Assembly (NCBI GenBank): GCA_013214545.1
Contig: JABSQB010000029.1
Span: forward strand, 1 to 41,249
DNA length: 41,249 nt
Origin: Henriciella sp.
GTDB lineage: Bacteria > Pseudomonadota > Alphaproteobacteria > Caulobacterales > Hyphomonadaceae
Direction: 5' to 3'
The position numbers and the translations under genes were made by a program. Below the pieces are notes generated by a model. The model searched no databases, was not told the DNA's origin, and saw nothing but the letters and a program-made list of their open reading frames with translations. This document shows, in pieces, positions 30,093 to 38,627 of this stretch; position 1 is the stretch's first letter; every line of letters begins with the position of its first letter.

Positions 30093-30156
30093 CTGGATAA
30101 GTTCTTTCGGGTAAAAGCCAGTCGCTGAAATAGGTGGTTCCCGATAGCATTGCAAT

Positions 30157-30169
30157 GTTATCTCATAAC
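30157..30169 (-). promoter_or_regulatory. Zur-like operator upstream of the COG0523 gene
   Basis: GTTAT-CTC-ATAAC is a perfect 5-3-5 inverted repeat inside AATGTTATCTCATAACCC. It resembles the GTTATANNATAAC-type sites of alphaproteobacterial Zur. It lies 65-77 bases upstream of the COG0523 start and about 92 bases before the divergent aminotransferase, so it could control both. Confidence 0.55.
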
Positions 30170-30260
30170 CCATACGCCTTAAGGACAACAATTCGGCGCC
30201 AACCTGCCACGATAAAGAACAGAAACTTGGTTGTTGGCAAGGCAAATAGCGGAGGTTCAT

Positions 30261-31523
30261 TTGCTCACGAGACGAGAGAGCTTTAGAGGCGCAGCCGCGG
30301 TCGCGCTTTGCGCCAATGCTGTCTCCATTGTTGAGGCGGCCGCTCAAAGCGCAACCGGCCGATCCGCAGACAGCGTCGCGGCGGATGAGACCTTTTGGCG
30401 CTCTGTCAGACAAGCCTACCGGCTCGACAGCCGTTACATCATCCTGAATGGCGGCGGAAACAATCCATACCCTGCGTCGGTCACGGATGCGCTTCATCGA
30501 TTTGATCAAATGGCTTCGAGCGCCCCACGACCGCACAACTACACGCTGTGGGGTCAAGTCCACAATCATCGTCGACGATTAGCTCGGCTGATGGATTGTT
30601 CGCCAGATGAACTGGCAATCACGCGAAACACAACAGAAGGCCTCAACATTGTCGGTTGGGGTTTATCACTGCGCGAAGGTGATGAAGTGCTGATGGCCGA
30701 TTCCGAGGACCAATATGCGAGTCCAATTTTTGCGCAACGCGCGAAGCGACACGGGATCCTTGTGCGCCGGGTGGAATTGCCGATCGAGCCAACCGCTAAG
30801 GAAACGGTGGCCCTATTCGAACAATCGATGACAAACGCGACCAAACTGATTGTCGCGAGCCATCTCGTGGATGGATTAGGATACGTCCTGCCTATACGCG
30901 AACTCTCTGACCTAGCGCATGATCGCGGTGCTCAATTATTGACCGATGGTGCATTAGGCTTTGGTCATGTGCCGGTCAGCATGAAGGAACTCAACTGCGA
31001 TTACTACGCCACGTCGTTGCACAAATGGTTGAGCGCACCGCTGGGAACCGGAGCTTTGTTCGTCAAATCGGATCGGCTTGAGTCGCTTTGGCCGCTTTAT
31101 GGTACACGGCGCGCCGCCGATGACATCCGAAAGTTCGAGGATATTGGAACGCGTAGTGGACCGACCTTGGCGGCCATCGGACAGGCGATCGATTTTTATG
31201 AACACCTGGGTCCTGACCGAAAACTTGCGCGCGTTCGGTATCTCCTGTCGATTGTCATGACGGCACTCGAGAACGTCGAAAAGGTGCGCGTCATCACCGA
31301 GCCAGATGCTTCCAAGCGCGCAGGACTTGCTCGGATATCCGTTTCCGGATTCAGCGGTCGTGCCTTAACCAGTCGGCTCCGAGACCAATATGGGTTGCTG
31401 ACATATGGCAATTGGCCAGGTGAGATCGATGGTGTCTATGTTTCTCCGAACGTGTTCAATACGCCGCGTGAAATGAAAATCCTAACCGACGCCATCAAAG
31501 AGACTGCCGCCAGTTCAAATTGA
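30261..31523 (+). CDS. Tat-exported class V aminotransferase-fold enzyme (isopenicillin-N epimerase-like)
   Basis: A 420-residue PLP enzyme. I chose the TTG at 30261 because GGAGG lies 5 bases upstream; it opens a twin-arginine signal ([20 protein letters not shown], cleavage near AAA at about residue 28). The catalytic domain carries [16 protein letters not shown], the PLP-binding Asp229 ([10 protein letters not shown]) and the Schiff-base Lys255 ([14 protein letters not shown]). The family includes isopenicillin-N epimerase and cysteine-desulfurase-like enzymes. Tat export implies it folds with PLP in the cytoplasm and works in the periplasm, which is unusual. It is divergent from the COG0523 gene and shares its promoter region. 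Confidence 0.85.
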   Translation: MLTRRESFRGAAAVALCANAVSIVEAAAQSATGRSADSVAADETFWRSVRQAYRLDSRYIILNGGGNNPYPASVTDALHRFDQMASSAPRPHNYTLWGQVHNHRRRLARLMDCSPDELAITRNTTEGLNIVGWGLSLREGDEVLMADSEDQYASPIFAQRAKRHGILVRRVELPIEPTAKETVALFEQSMTNATKLIVASHLVDGLGYVLPIRELSDLAHDRGAQLLTDGALGFGHVPVSMKELNCDYYATSLHKWLSAPLGTGALFVKSDRLESLWPLYGTRRAADDIRKFEDIGTRSGPTLAAIGQAIDFYEHLGPDRKLARVRYLLSIVMTALENVEKVRVITEPDASKRAGLARISVSGFSGRALTSRLRDQYGLLTYGNWPGEIDGVYVSPNVFNTPREMKILTDAIKETAASSN

Positions 31524-31647
31524 GCAGACTTCAGGCAGCGTGTGCGGATCGTGTGAAACATGCCTCTGCGCCTTTTGCTTGTACCCAAGCGCTTATGTTG
31601 CACTAGTTCTGACTTGATCCTTCCCTCCAGCGTGGACCCTCTGATCG

Positions 31648-33300
31648 ATGGATAATTCTGTTCAAACTGAAAAACCCAAGCGCAACGCCTTCAGCCGTTT
31701 TCTCGACGGGGTCGAATGGCTTGGGAATCTGCTGCCACACCCAGTGACGCTGTTCGCTGTCCTAGCCGCGGGGATCGTCGTGATCTCAGGCATATTTGGC
31801 TGGATGGGGGTCGCTGTGGTCGACCCACGCCCAACCGGAGCGCCAGGCGTTGCTGAAGACGGCATGATCCGCGCCGTCAGCCTAATGAATGGTGATGGTT
31901 TGCGACGGATCTTCACCAATCTGGTCGACAATTTCACCAGCTTTGCGCCGCTCGGTGTCGTTCTGGTGGCGATGATCGGGGTCGGGGTGGCCGAGAAATC
32001 CGGCATGCTCTCAGCCGCCGTTCGTAGCATGGTTCTCGGCGCGCCGAAACACTTGGTCACCGTCGCCATTGTGTTTGCGGGCATCGTTTCGAACACGGCG
32101 TCGGAAGTTGGTTATGTGGTGCTGATCCCGCTTGCTGGAGCGATTTTTTATGCGCTTGATCGCCATCCACTCGCGGGCATGGCCGCAGCCTTTGCCGGGG
32201 TGTCGGGTGGCTATAGTGCTAATCTGCTGATCGGAACGATCGACCCTTTGTTGGCAGGGATTACTGAGGAAGCGGCGCAGCTGATCGATCCAACATATCA
32301 GGTCGTCGCAACCGCCAACTGGTTCTTCATGGTCGCTTCGACCTTCCTGATCACGTTGATTGGATCTCTGGTCACAATCTTCATCGTCGAGCCAAAGCTC
32401 GGACCGTATGACAGCTCGCGTGCGGACGCGACCATTCTCGACAAGACGATGATGGATGATGTCACGCCGAAGGAGAAAAAGGCGCTCGGCTGGGCCGGGA
32501 TCGCCCTGCTCGGCGTATTGGTGGCGATGGCGTTCACATTGATGCCGCGCGAGGGATTGAGACTGCCCTGGACCTCTCTCACAGTCGGCGGTGAGTTCAT
32601 ACCCGGCTGGGGCGTGCTGCGAAATCCTGAGACCCAGGACCCGATGGACTCGCCGTTCTTTGACGGTTTCGTGGTCTGGATCCTGATTTTCTTCATGGTG
32701 ACGGGCTATGTGTATGGCCGGGTCGCCGGGACGATGAAGGGTGACCGTGATGTGATCGACGCAATGTCGGCGGCGCTGGCCTCGCTCGGCCTTTACATTG
32801 TTCTGGTCTTCTTCGCCGCGCAGTTTGTGGCTTTCTTTGGCTGGACCAATCTCGGTGCGATCAGTGCGGTGACCGGCGCAGAATTCCTGAAAGAGAGCGG
32901 CATGACCGGACCAGTCGTGTTCTTCTTTTTCATTTTCATGTGCGCCCTGATCAATTTGTCACTCGGCTCGGCCTCGGCTCAATGGGCCGTGACGGCACCG
33001 ATCTTTGTGCCAATGTTGATGCTCATCGGATATTCACCGGAAGTGATTCAGGCGGCCTATCGGATCGGCGATTCGACCACCAATATCATCACGCCGATGA
33101 TGAGTTATTTCGGCCTCATCCTCGCCTGGGCCACCCGGTATGACAAAGATCTCGGGGTCGGGACGTTGATTGCGATGATGCTGCCCTACACGATCTTTTT
33201 CATCGTCGCCTGGTCTGGCTTTTTCGTGTTCTGGACGTTTGGTCTGGATCTGCCGGTCGGCCCTGGGGCGCCGACATATTATGAACCGCCGACCGGTTAA
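31648..33300 (+). CDS. AbgT-family transporter
   Basis: A 550-residue polytopic inner-membrane protein of the AbgT family. Recognisable stretches are RFLDGVEWLGNLLPHPVTLF near the N-terminus, the long hydrophobic helices, FVGIVSNTASEVGYVVLIP, GGYSANLLIGTIDPLLAGIT, and the C-terminal GSASAQWAVTAPIFVPMLML and STTNIITPMMSYFGLILAWA. E. coli AbgT imports p-aminobenzoyl-glutamate, and close relatives MtrF and YdaH export sulfonamide-like compounds. Which direction holds here cannot be told from sequence. No strong ribosome site is seen. It is followed by 127 bases that carry the serC leader. A metabolic tie with serine genes is not evident. Confidence 0.93.
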   Translation: MDNSVQTEKPKRNAFSRFLDGVEWLGNLLPHPVTLFAVLAAGIVVISGIFGWMGVAVVDPRPTGAPGVAEDGMIRAVSLMNGDGLRRIFTNLVDNFTSFAPLGVVLVAMIGVGVAEKSGMLSAAVRSMVLGAPKHLVTVAIVFAGIVSNTASEVGYVVLIPLAGAIFYALDRHPLAGMAAAFAGVSGGYSANLLIGTIDPLLAGITEEAAQLIDPTYQVVATANWFFMVASTFLITLIGSLVTIFIVEPKLGPYDSSRADATILDKTMMDDVTPKEKKALGWAGIALLGVLVAMAFTLMPREGLRLPWTSLTVGGEFIPGWGVLRNPETQDPMDSPFFDGFVVWILIFFMVTGYVYGRVAGTMKGDRDVIDAMSAALASLGLYIVLVFFAAQFVAFFGWTNLGAISAVTGAEFLKESGMTGPVVFFFFIFMCALINLSLGSASAQWAVTAPIFVPMLMLIGYSPEVIQAAYRIGDSTTNIITPMMSYFGLILAWATRYDKDLGVGTLIAMMLPYTIFFIVAWSGFFVFWTFGLDLPVGPGAPTYYEPPTG

Positions 33301-33378
33301 GCCGCGAACACCGCAGCAAAGCCGATAAATCAGTCCTTGCGTTCTGACGCCGCCTGCGCCATATGCGCCGTGGGCCAG

Positions 33379-33416
33379 CCCTCCCCAACGAGGGTCAGCC
33401 TATCTGTAAGGATAGG
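33379..33416 (+). ncRNA. serC RNA motif (5' leader structure of serC)
   Basis: Two adjacent hairpins lie just before the serC start: CCCTC-CCCAAC-GAGGG (33379-33394), then after TCAG, CCTATC-TGTAAG-GATAGG (33399-33416), which ends 11 bases before the ATG. This layout matches the known alphaproteobacterial serC RNA motif found in the leaders of serC operons. The second stem includes the ribosome-site region (AGGAG), so it may control translation. The ligand, if any, is not known. Confidence 0.8.
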
Positions 33417-33427
33417 AGTACAAACAG

Positions 33428-34591
33428 ATGACTGACGTCGCCAAGCCGGACGTGCGCCCCGCATGCCCGCACTTTTCTTCCGGACCAACTGCCAAGCGGC
33501 CGGGATTCTCACTCGAAAAACTTCAATCTGCAGCGCTCGGACGCTCGCACCGCTCTGCGACTGCGAAAGCCAAGCTGAAGCAGGCAATCGAACGCACCAA
33601 GGATATTCTCGGCCTGCCAGAGGATTACCGGGTCGCGATCGTTCCGGCTTCGGATACGGGCGCGGTCGAGATGTGCATGTGGTCGATGCTTGGCCAGCGC
33701 GCGGTTGACGTGTTCGCCTGGGAGAGCTTCGGCAAGGACTGGGTCACCGATGCCGTGAACGAGCTGAAGCTCGACGATTGCAACATTCATGTTGGCGATT
33801 ATGGCGTCCTGCCGCCGTTTGAACAGGCGCGCGACGATGCCGACATCGTCTTTACCTGGAACGGCACGACCTCAGGCGTGCGCGTTCGCAATGCGGACTG
33901 GATCAAACCAAATCCGGATCGTGTTGTGATTTGTGACGCGACCTCTGCTGTGTTTGCGCAAGACATGGAATGGGAAAAGCTCGATGTTGTCACCTATAGC
34001 TGGCAGAAAGTGCTCGGCGGTGAAGCTGCTCATGGCATGTTGATCCTGTCGCCGAATGCGGTCCACCGCCTCGAGAGCTACAAGCCGGATCGCCCTCTGC
34101 CAAAACTGTTCCGCATGACCAAAGGCGGCAAGCTGAACGAAGCCTTGTTTGAAGGCAATACGATCAACACGCCTTCATTGCTCTGCACCGAAGATTACCT
34201 GCAGGCGCTGGACTGGGCCGAGGAATGCGGTGGCTATCAAGGCCTGAAGGCGCGATCCGACCGGTCGCTGGAAATCCTCGAAGACTGGGTCGCCAAGACC
34301 GACTGGATCGAGTTTCTCTGCGCCGAAGATGATGTGCGTTCGAACTCTGGTGTCACGCTGTCCATCGTCCATCCGACTTTTGTCAAAATGGATGAGCCGA
34401 CCCAGCGCGATTTCATCAAGCGCATGATGAAACGCCTGGAAGACGAAGATGCCTGCTTTGATGCCAACGGGTACGCGAAAGCGCCTCCCGGACTGCGCAT
34501 TTGGTGCGGGGCCACTGTCGAGCCGGACGATGTTGCGAAACTGACGCCTTGGCTCGAATGGACCTTCGCTGAAGAGCTCGCAGCGCTTTAG
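33428..34591 (+). CDS. serC: Phosphoserine aminotransferase
   Basis: A 387-residue PLP enzyme of the alphaproteobacterial SerC type. It opens with PDVRPACPHFSSGPTAKRPG. The PLP lysine is Lys194 in YSWQKVLGGEAAHG. It carries VPASDTGAVEMCMW and FTWNGTTSGVRVRN in the active-site region. It converts 3-phosphohydroxypyruvate and glutamate to phosphoserine and 2-oxoglutarate, the second step of serine synthesis. The serC leader ends 11 bases before the ATG. The GNAT gene follows 18 bases after its stop, and serA after that, so this is the serine operon. Confidence 0.96.
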   Translation: MTDVAKPDVRPACPHFSSGPTAKRPGFSLEKLQSAALGRSHRSATAKAKLKQAIERTKDILGLPEDYRVAIVPASDTGAVEMCMWSMLGQRAVDVFAWESFGKDWVTDAVNELKLDDCNIHVGDYGVLPPFEQARDDADIVFTWNGTTSGVRVRNADWIKPNPDRVVICDATSAVFAQDMEWEKLDVVTYSWQKVLGGEAAHGMLILSPNAVHRLESYKPDRPLPKLFRMTKGGKLNEALFEGNTINTPSLLCTEDYLQALDWAEECGGYQGLKARSDRSLEILEDWVAKTDWIEFLCAEDDVRSNSGVTLSIVHPTFVKMDEPTQRDFIKRMMKRLEDEDACFDANGYAKAPPGLRIWCGATVEPDDVAKLTPWLEWTFAEELAAL

Positions 34592-34609
34592 TCAATTCAG
34601 GCTTCGGCC

Positions 34610-35152
34610 ATGGCCTTGATGCTTCGACCTGCCACGACAGCGGACGTGCCTCATCTTCAGCGATGGGACCGCGAACCGCATGTGATTGCCGCCACGACGG
34701 ATGACCCGGAGGCTGATGTCGCGTTTGAAGACGCGGTCTGGGCCGAAGAAGTCAGCTGTGACGATCCGGCCAGCGCCTATTTTATCGCTGAGCTGGATGG
34801 TCGCCCGATTGGCGCCATGCAGGTGATCGATCCAGCTTTGGAGCGCACACATTATTGGGGTGAGGACTGCCCACCCAATCTGCGCGCCATGGATATCTGG
34901 ATCGGCGAAGCAGACTGTCTCGGCAAAGGCCATGGCACGGTCATGATGACCATCGCCATCAATCGCGCCTTCGCCCAACCCGCGGTCGAAGCCATTTTGA
35001 TTGACCCACTGAATTCAAGTACGGACGCCCACCGCTTTTATCAGCGTCTGGGCTTCCGACCGATTGGTCGCCGTCTGTTTGATGATGACGACGACTGCCT
35101 TGTTCACAGACTGGATCGCGCCGACTGGCGCTTTGGAGAAGCAGATGCCTAA
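34610..35152 (+). CDS. GNAT-family N-acetyltransferase between serC and serA
   Basis: A 180-residue GNAT protein. Signatures are MLRPATTADVPHLQRWDREP, YFIAELDGRPIGAMQVIDPA, the acetyl-CoA loop GEADCLGKGHGTVMM, and the closing LIDPLNSSTDAHRFYQRLGF. The pattern is nearest to the AAC(6')/RimJ-like group, whose members acetylate aminoglycosides, amino acids or proteins; the true substrate here is unknown. It sits in the serC-serA operon and overlaps the serA start by 8 bases. The serine pathway does not need an acetyltransferase, so either it has a linked role or it was inserted into the operon. No clear ribosome site precedes the ATG. Confidence 0.88.
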   Translation: MALMLRPATTADVPHLQRWDREPHVIAATTDDPEADVAFEDAVWAEEVSCDDPASAYFIAELDGRPIGAMQVIDPALERTHYWGEDCPPNLRAMDIWIGEADCLGKGHGTVMMTIAINRAFAQPAVEAILIDPLNSSTDAHRFYQRLGFRPIGRRLFDDDDDCLVHRLDRADWRFGEADA

Positions 35153-36743
35153 AGTTCTGATTGCAGATAAACTCGCCCCGGCCGCCGTGGAGATCTTCCA
35201 CAATCGCGGCCTGGAAACCGAAACCGCCATTGGCCTCAGCAAGGATGAGCTGATCGCCAAGATCCCGGAATTTGACGGACTGGTCGTCCGCTCGGCCTGT
35301 AAGCCGGATGCCGATGTGATCGCCGCAGCGGATAATTTGAAAGTGATTGGCCGCGCCGGGATTGGCGTCGATAATATCGACATCAAAGCCGCGACCAGCA
35401 AAGGCGTCGTGGTCATGAACACACCGTTCGGCAACGCCGTCACAACGGCAGAACATGCCATCGCGATGATGTTCGCTGCCGCGCGCCAGATTCCAGCAGC
35501 CAATGCCGGGACGCAGGCCGGCGAGTGGCCGAAAAAGGCCTTCATGGGCACCGAGCTATCCTACAAGACGCTGGGCATGATTGGTTGCGGCAATATTGGT
35601 GCGCGCGTCGCTGAGCGCGCCAAAGGCCTGCAAATGAAGGTCCTCGCTTATGATCCATTCCTGACCGAAGAGCGGGCGATTGAGCTGGGGGTCGAGAAGG
35701 CAGCTGATCTTGATGCCATGTTGACCCGCGCTGATGTCATCACGCTACATACGCCGCTGACGGATCAGACGCGCAACATTCTCTCAGCCGAAGCGCTGGC
35801 CAAGACCAAACCTGGCCTCATCCTGGTTAACTGTGCACGGGGCGGTCTGGTCGACGAAGCGGCTCTCGCAGATCTGCTCAAGGCAGGCCATATCGCCGCT
35901 GCCGCATTTGACGTGTTCGCCGAGGAGCCGGCGAAAGAGAATGTGCTCTTCGGGGCGCCCAACTTTATCGCGACTCCGCACCTCGGCGCCGCTACGAGCG
36001 AAGCGCAAGAGAATGTTGCCTTGCAAGTGGCTGAACAGATGAGCGATTATCTGCTCACCGGCGCCGTCACCAATGCGCTCAATATGCCTTCGATCACCGC
36101 GGATGAAGCGCCGCGCCTGAAACCCTTTGCGACCCTGGCCGAGAAACTCGGCCTGTTTGCCGGACAGATCAGTGACTTTGGCTTCGAAGAAGTCGTCATT
36201 GAGTATGAAGGCGAGGTCGCTGAGCTCAATCGCAAACCGCTCACAGCGGCCGCTTTGGCAGGCCTGCTGCGTGCGTCACGCGGTGACGTGAACATGGTGT
36301 CTGCTCCTGCCATCCTGCAGGATACCGGCGTCAAGCTCGCCGAAACCAAGACTGAAGACAGCCCGGTCTATGATAGCTTGATCCGGATCAAGGTGCTGAC
36401 CAAGCGGACCGAGAATGATCCAGAACCAGGCTGGCGTTCGCTCGCTGGCACTCTGATTGCCGGTCAACCACGCATTGTCGAGGTTAAGGGGATGGCGCTG
36501 GAAGGCGATTTCAGCCCGACGGTTCTGTATGTGAACAACCTCGATAAACCTGGCTTCATCGGTTCGCTCGGCGTACTGCTGGGCACGGAAGATATCAATA
36601 TCGCGACCTTCCACCTGGGCCGCACAGATGCTGGCGGCGAAGCCATTGCCTTGATCGGAATCGACAGCGAACCCTCGACCGACCTGGTCAAGCAGCTCAA
36701 AGCCTTGCCTCATGTGCGCTATGCCAACGTGCTGAGCTTCTAG
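35145..36743 (+). CDS. serA: D-3-phosphoglycerate dehydrogenase
   Basis: A 532-residue type-I SerA. The N-terminal half is the substrate/NAD domain: RAGIGVDNIDIKAATSKGVV, nucleotide-binding GMIGCGNIGARVAERA, catalytic Arg in NCARGGLVDEAAL, Glu in the FAEEP region, and His in ATPHLGAAT. An intervening ASB domain (about 320-445) and a C-terminal ACT domain (about 455-530, VNNLDKPGFIGSLGVLLGTE) follow. It oxidises 3-phosphoglycerate to phosphohydroxypyruvate, the first step of serine synthesis; the ACT domain usually binds serine. The ATG is inside the GNAT end with GGAGAAG upstream. Confidence 0.96.
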   Translation: MPKVLIADKLAPAAVEIFHNRGLETETAIGLSKDELIAKIPEFDGLVVRSACKPDADVIAAADNLKVIGRAGIGVDNIDIKAATSKGVVVMNTPFGNAVTTAEHAIAMMFAAARQIPAANAGTQAGEWPKKAFMGTELSYKTLGMIGCGNIGARVAERAKGLQMKVLAYDPFLTEERAIELGVEKAADLDAMLTRADVITLHTPLTDQTRNILSAEALAKTKPGLILVNCARGGLVDEAALADLLKAGHIAAAAFDVFAEEPAKENVLFGAPNFIATPHLGAATSEAQENVALQVAEQMSDYLLTGAVTNALNMPSITADEAPRLKPFATLAEKLGLFAGQISDFGFEEVVIEYEGEVAELNRKPLTAAALAGLLRASRGDVNMVSAPAILQDTGVKLAETKTEDSPVYDSLIRIKVLTKRTENDPEPGWRSLAGTLIAGQPRIVEVKGMALEGDFSPTVLYVNNLDKPGFIGSLGVLLGTEDINIATFHLGRTDAGGEAIALIGIDSEPSTDLVKQLKALPHVRYANVLSF

Positions 36744-36759
36744 GCATTTATCCTTATTG

Positions 36760-36790
36760 AAACGGGGCGCGCAGTGTGTGTGCCCTGTTT
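36760..36790 (+). terminator. Probable terminator of the serine operon
   Basis: AAACGGGGC (36760-36768) can pair with GCCCTGTTT (36782-36790) with one G-T pair and is followed by TCC. It starts 17 bases after the serA stop. The T run is only three bases, so the call is moderate. Confidence 0.5.
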
Positions 36791-36811
36791 TCCTATGGAG
36801 ATCCGGAATTC

Positions 36812-37258
36812 ATGACCTATCGCGTCCGTAGCGCGGAGCAGCGCCGCGCCGAAATTCAGGAACGCGCGGCCGCGATGGGCATTGATGATGCGTTCATCGC
36901 CCACCTGGTCGACACGTTCTACACGCGCGTCCGGGCGCACGAGCGACTCGGTCCCATCTTTGCGGGCGCGATTGAAGACTGGGATGAGCATCTTCCCAAG
37001 ATGAAAGACTTCTGGTCCTCCGTCGCGATGAGCACCGGGCGCTATTCTGGCAAGCCGGTTCTGGCGCATCAGAAACTTAGCGGTGCTGCGCAGGAAGATT
37101 TCGCCGTCTGGCTCGGCCTATTCGAACAGACTGTCCACGATCTCGCTCCCTCACCCGACGTGATTCCGTACTTCATGGAACGCGCCCAGCGCATCGCCGA
37201 GAGCTTGAAACTCGCTATGTTCACGCTGCCGAGTCTCAGAAAATCATCCGAGCCGTAA
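36812..37258 (+). CDS. Group III truncated haemoglobin
   Basis: A 148-residue globin with the group III (trHbP) pattern: a short N-terminal part, HLVDTFYTRVRAHERLGPIF with Phe36-Tyr37 in the B-helix, DWDEHLPKMKDFWSSVAMST with Trp68, and the proximal haem His86 in GKPVLAHQKLS. These small globins bind O2, NO or peroxide and often help in nitrosative or oxidative defence. The ATG at 36812 has GGAGATC nearby; a start 12 codons upstream at 36776 lacks a good ribosome site and lies next to the serA terminator. A MarR-family regulator follows on the same strand after 75 bases. Confidence 0.88.
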   Translation: MTYRVRSAEQRRAEIQERAAAMGIDDAFIAHLVDTFYTRVRAHERLGPIFAGAIEDWDEHLPKMKDFWSSVAMSTGRYSGKPVLAHQKLSGAAQEDFAVWLGLFEQTVHDLAPSPDVIPYFMERAQRIAESLKLAMFTLPSLRKSSEP

Positions 37259-37286
37259 AATTTAGTCTGGACTCTTTACGCGAGTC

Positions 37287-37307
37287 GCAAATCGGATTCT
37301 GATTCGC
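37287..37307. promoter_or_regulatory. Candidate operator upstream of the MarR gene
   Basis: GCAAATC-GGATTCT-GATTCGC is a 7-7-7 inverted repeat with one mismatch. It ends 26 bases before the MarR-family ATG, a usual place for an autoregulatory dimer site. Confidence 0.35.
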
Positions 37308-37333
37308 TTACCAAACGAAATGAGGTGAGCGAC

Positions 37334-37714
37334 ATGGCGATGACACAAAGACAGGCTTTGGACCTTTGGCGCGCAGCCCTCACCGACTATGTCCGCTCCG
37401 ATGAGTCGGATATGACTGCCCGTCAGCAAGCCGTTTTGATGACTGTAGCGCTGACCCCCGGACCACACACCGTGCGCGGACTGTCAGGACATCTCAACAT
37501 CGCCAAGCCCGCCGTGACGCGCGCGCTGGACGTGCTGGAGAAAAATCAATTCATTCGCCGCATCCCGGACGAGAATGACCTGCGCAGCGTGCATATAGAA
37601 CGCACGACCGAGGGCATGAACTGGCTGCGGGCCTTCGGCGCACGCATTCAGTCTGCAGAACCCGGCGAGCTGGAAACAGCCCCTTCGGCAGACCTTGGCC
37701 GCGCGGTCGCCTAA
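37334..37714 (+). CDS. MarR-family transcriptional regulator
   Basis: A 126-residue winged-helix protein of the MarR family. After a short N-terminal helix (RQALDLWRAALTDYV) comes the DNA-binding part: ARQQAVLMTVALTPGPHTVR, GLSGHLNIAKPAVTRALDVL as the recognition helix, and EKNQFIRRIPDENDLRSVHI as the wing. The typical long C-terminal dimer helix is short here. Its ligand and targets are unknown; the neighbours are a truncated globin and an NlpC/P60 hydrolase. The ATG at 37334 has GAGGTG 6 bases upstream; a GTG three codons earlier would overlap that site. Confidence 0.85.
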   Translation: MAMTQRQALDLWRAALTDYVRSDESDMTARQQAVLMTVALTPGPHTVRGLSGHLNIAKPAVTRALDVLEKNQFIRRIPDENDLRSVHIERTTEGMNWLRAFGARIQSAEPGELETAPSADLGRAVA

Positions 37715-37769
37715 ACTTTTCCTTGGTTTTCCGTGTATAACTCTGATCGAAACCTGATCGGAGCTTTGA

Positions 37770-38627
37770 ATGCTGGCTTATGACGACCCACGACTGATCC
37801 TGCCAAGCGACGGATCGCGCGAACGTCTGCAGGTTAGCGCGGGCGTAGCCTCCATGCGTAAGCGCCCGGAACCAGACGCCACGCAAGTCAGTCAGATTTT
37901 GTTCGGCGAAACCGTTCGTTTGCACCATGAAGAAGGCGAATTTGGTCTGGTTCAAAACGACGGCGATGGCTATGTCAGCTGGGTCTTGATGGAAGCCCTA
38001 TCGGCGCCGGTCCTGACGCCCACGCATCGAATCACTGCGCCGCGCCTGCACGCTTATGCTAAGCCGAAAGTGATTGCAGCCCCAAATTTTGTACTCGGAT
38101 ACGGCGCGCTTCTGACTGCTACCGGCGCGCAATCCGGGGCATATTTGGAGTTTGAACGCGCAGGCTGGATTGCCGCACACCTGGTCGCGCCTATTGATCA
38201 GCTAGAGACCGACCCCGCCTCGGTGGCGGAAGCGTTCATTGGTACGCCTTATCTGTGGGGCGGTCGCGATTGTCTTGGTCTGGATTGTTCAGGCCTGATC
38301 CAGATCGCATTTGGCGCTTGCGGGATACCCTGTCCGCGCGACAGTGACATGCAGGCGGCCTGGTTTGGCGATCCGATTGAAGACTGGGATCAGCCCGGCC
38401 AACTCAAACGCGGCGATCTGATTTTCTGGGACGGGCATGTCGGCATCATGCTGGATAGCGAAACCCTGCTGCATTCCAACGGTACGTTCATGACGACGAT
38501 GAAGGAGCCCCTGGCACCGGCGATTTTGCGGATTGCAAAAGAATACGGCGAGCCCACAGGGGCCCGCCGTATCGAAATGTCAGATGCTGTTGGAGCAGCG
38601 CCCGCCTGGCTTACTCTTCCGGCGTAG
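37770..38627 (+). CDS. NlpC/P60 peptidoglycan hydrolase with SH3-like domain
   Basis: A 285-residue protein in two parts. Residues about 20-140 are bacterial SH3-like: VSAGVASMRKRPEPDATQVS and EGEFGLVQNDGDGYVSWVLM. Residues 150-260 form the NlpC/P60 domain with catalytic Cys173 (GRDCLGLDCSGLIQIAFGAC), His223 (WDGHVGIMLD) and His235 (LLHSNGTF) as the likely third polar residue. Such C40 peptidases cut the stem-peptide link of peptidoglycan. No signal peptide is visible, so it may act in the cytoplasm on recycled muropeptides, or be exported in a non-standard way. The last 17 bases overlap the convergent cytochrome gene. Confidence 0.92.
   Translation: MLAYDDPRLILPSDGSRERLQVSAGVASMRKRPEPDATQVSQILFGETVRLHHEEGEFGLVQNDGDGYVSWVLMEALSAPVLTPTHRITAPRLHAYAKPKVIAAPNFVLGYGALLTATGAQSGAYLEFERAGWIAAHLVAPIDQLETDPASVAEAFIGTPYLWGGRDCLGLDCSGLIQIAFGACGIPCPRDSDMQAAWFGDPIEDWDQPGQLKRGDLIFWDGHVGIMLDSETLLHSNGTFMTTMKEPLAPAILRIAKEYGEPTGARRIEMSDAVGAAPAWLTLPA

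Noticed and set aside
30093-30569. Long N-terminal extension of the COG0523 GTPase
   Set aside because: It would run through the Zur-like box and into the divergent aminotransferase; the extension has no domain and the normal N-terminus begins at 30092.
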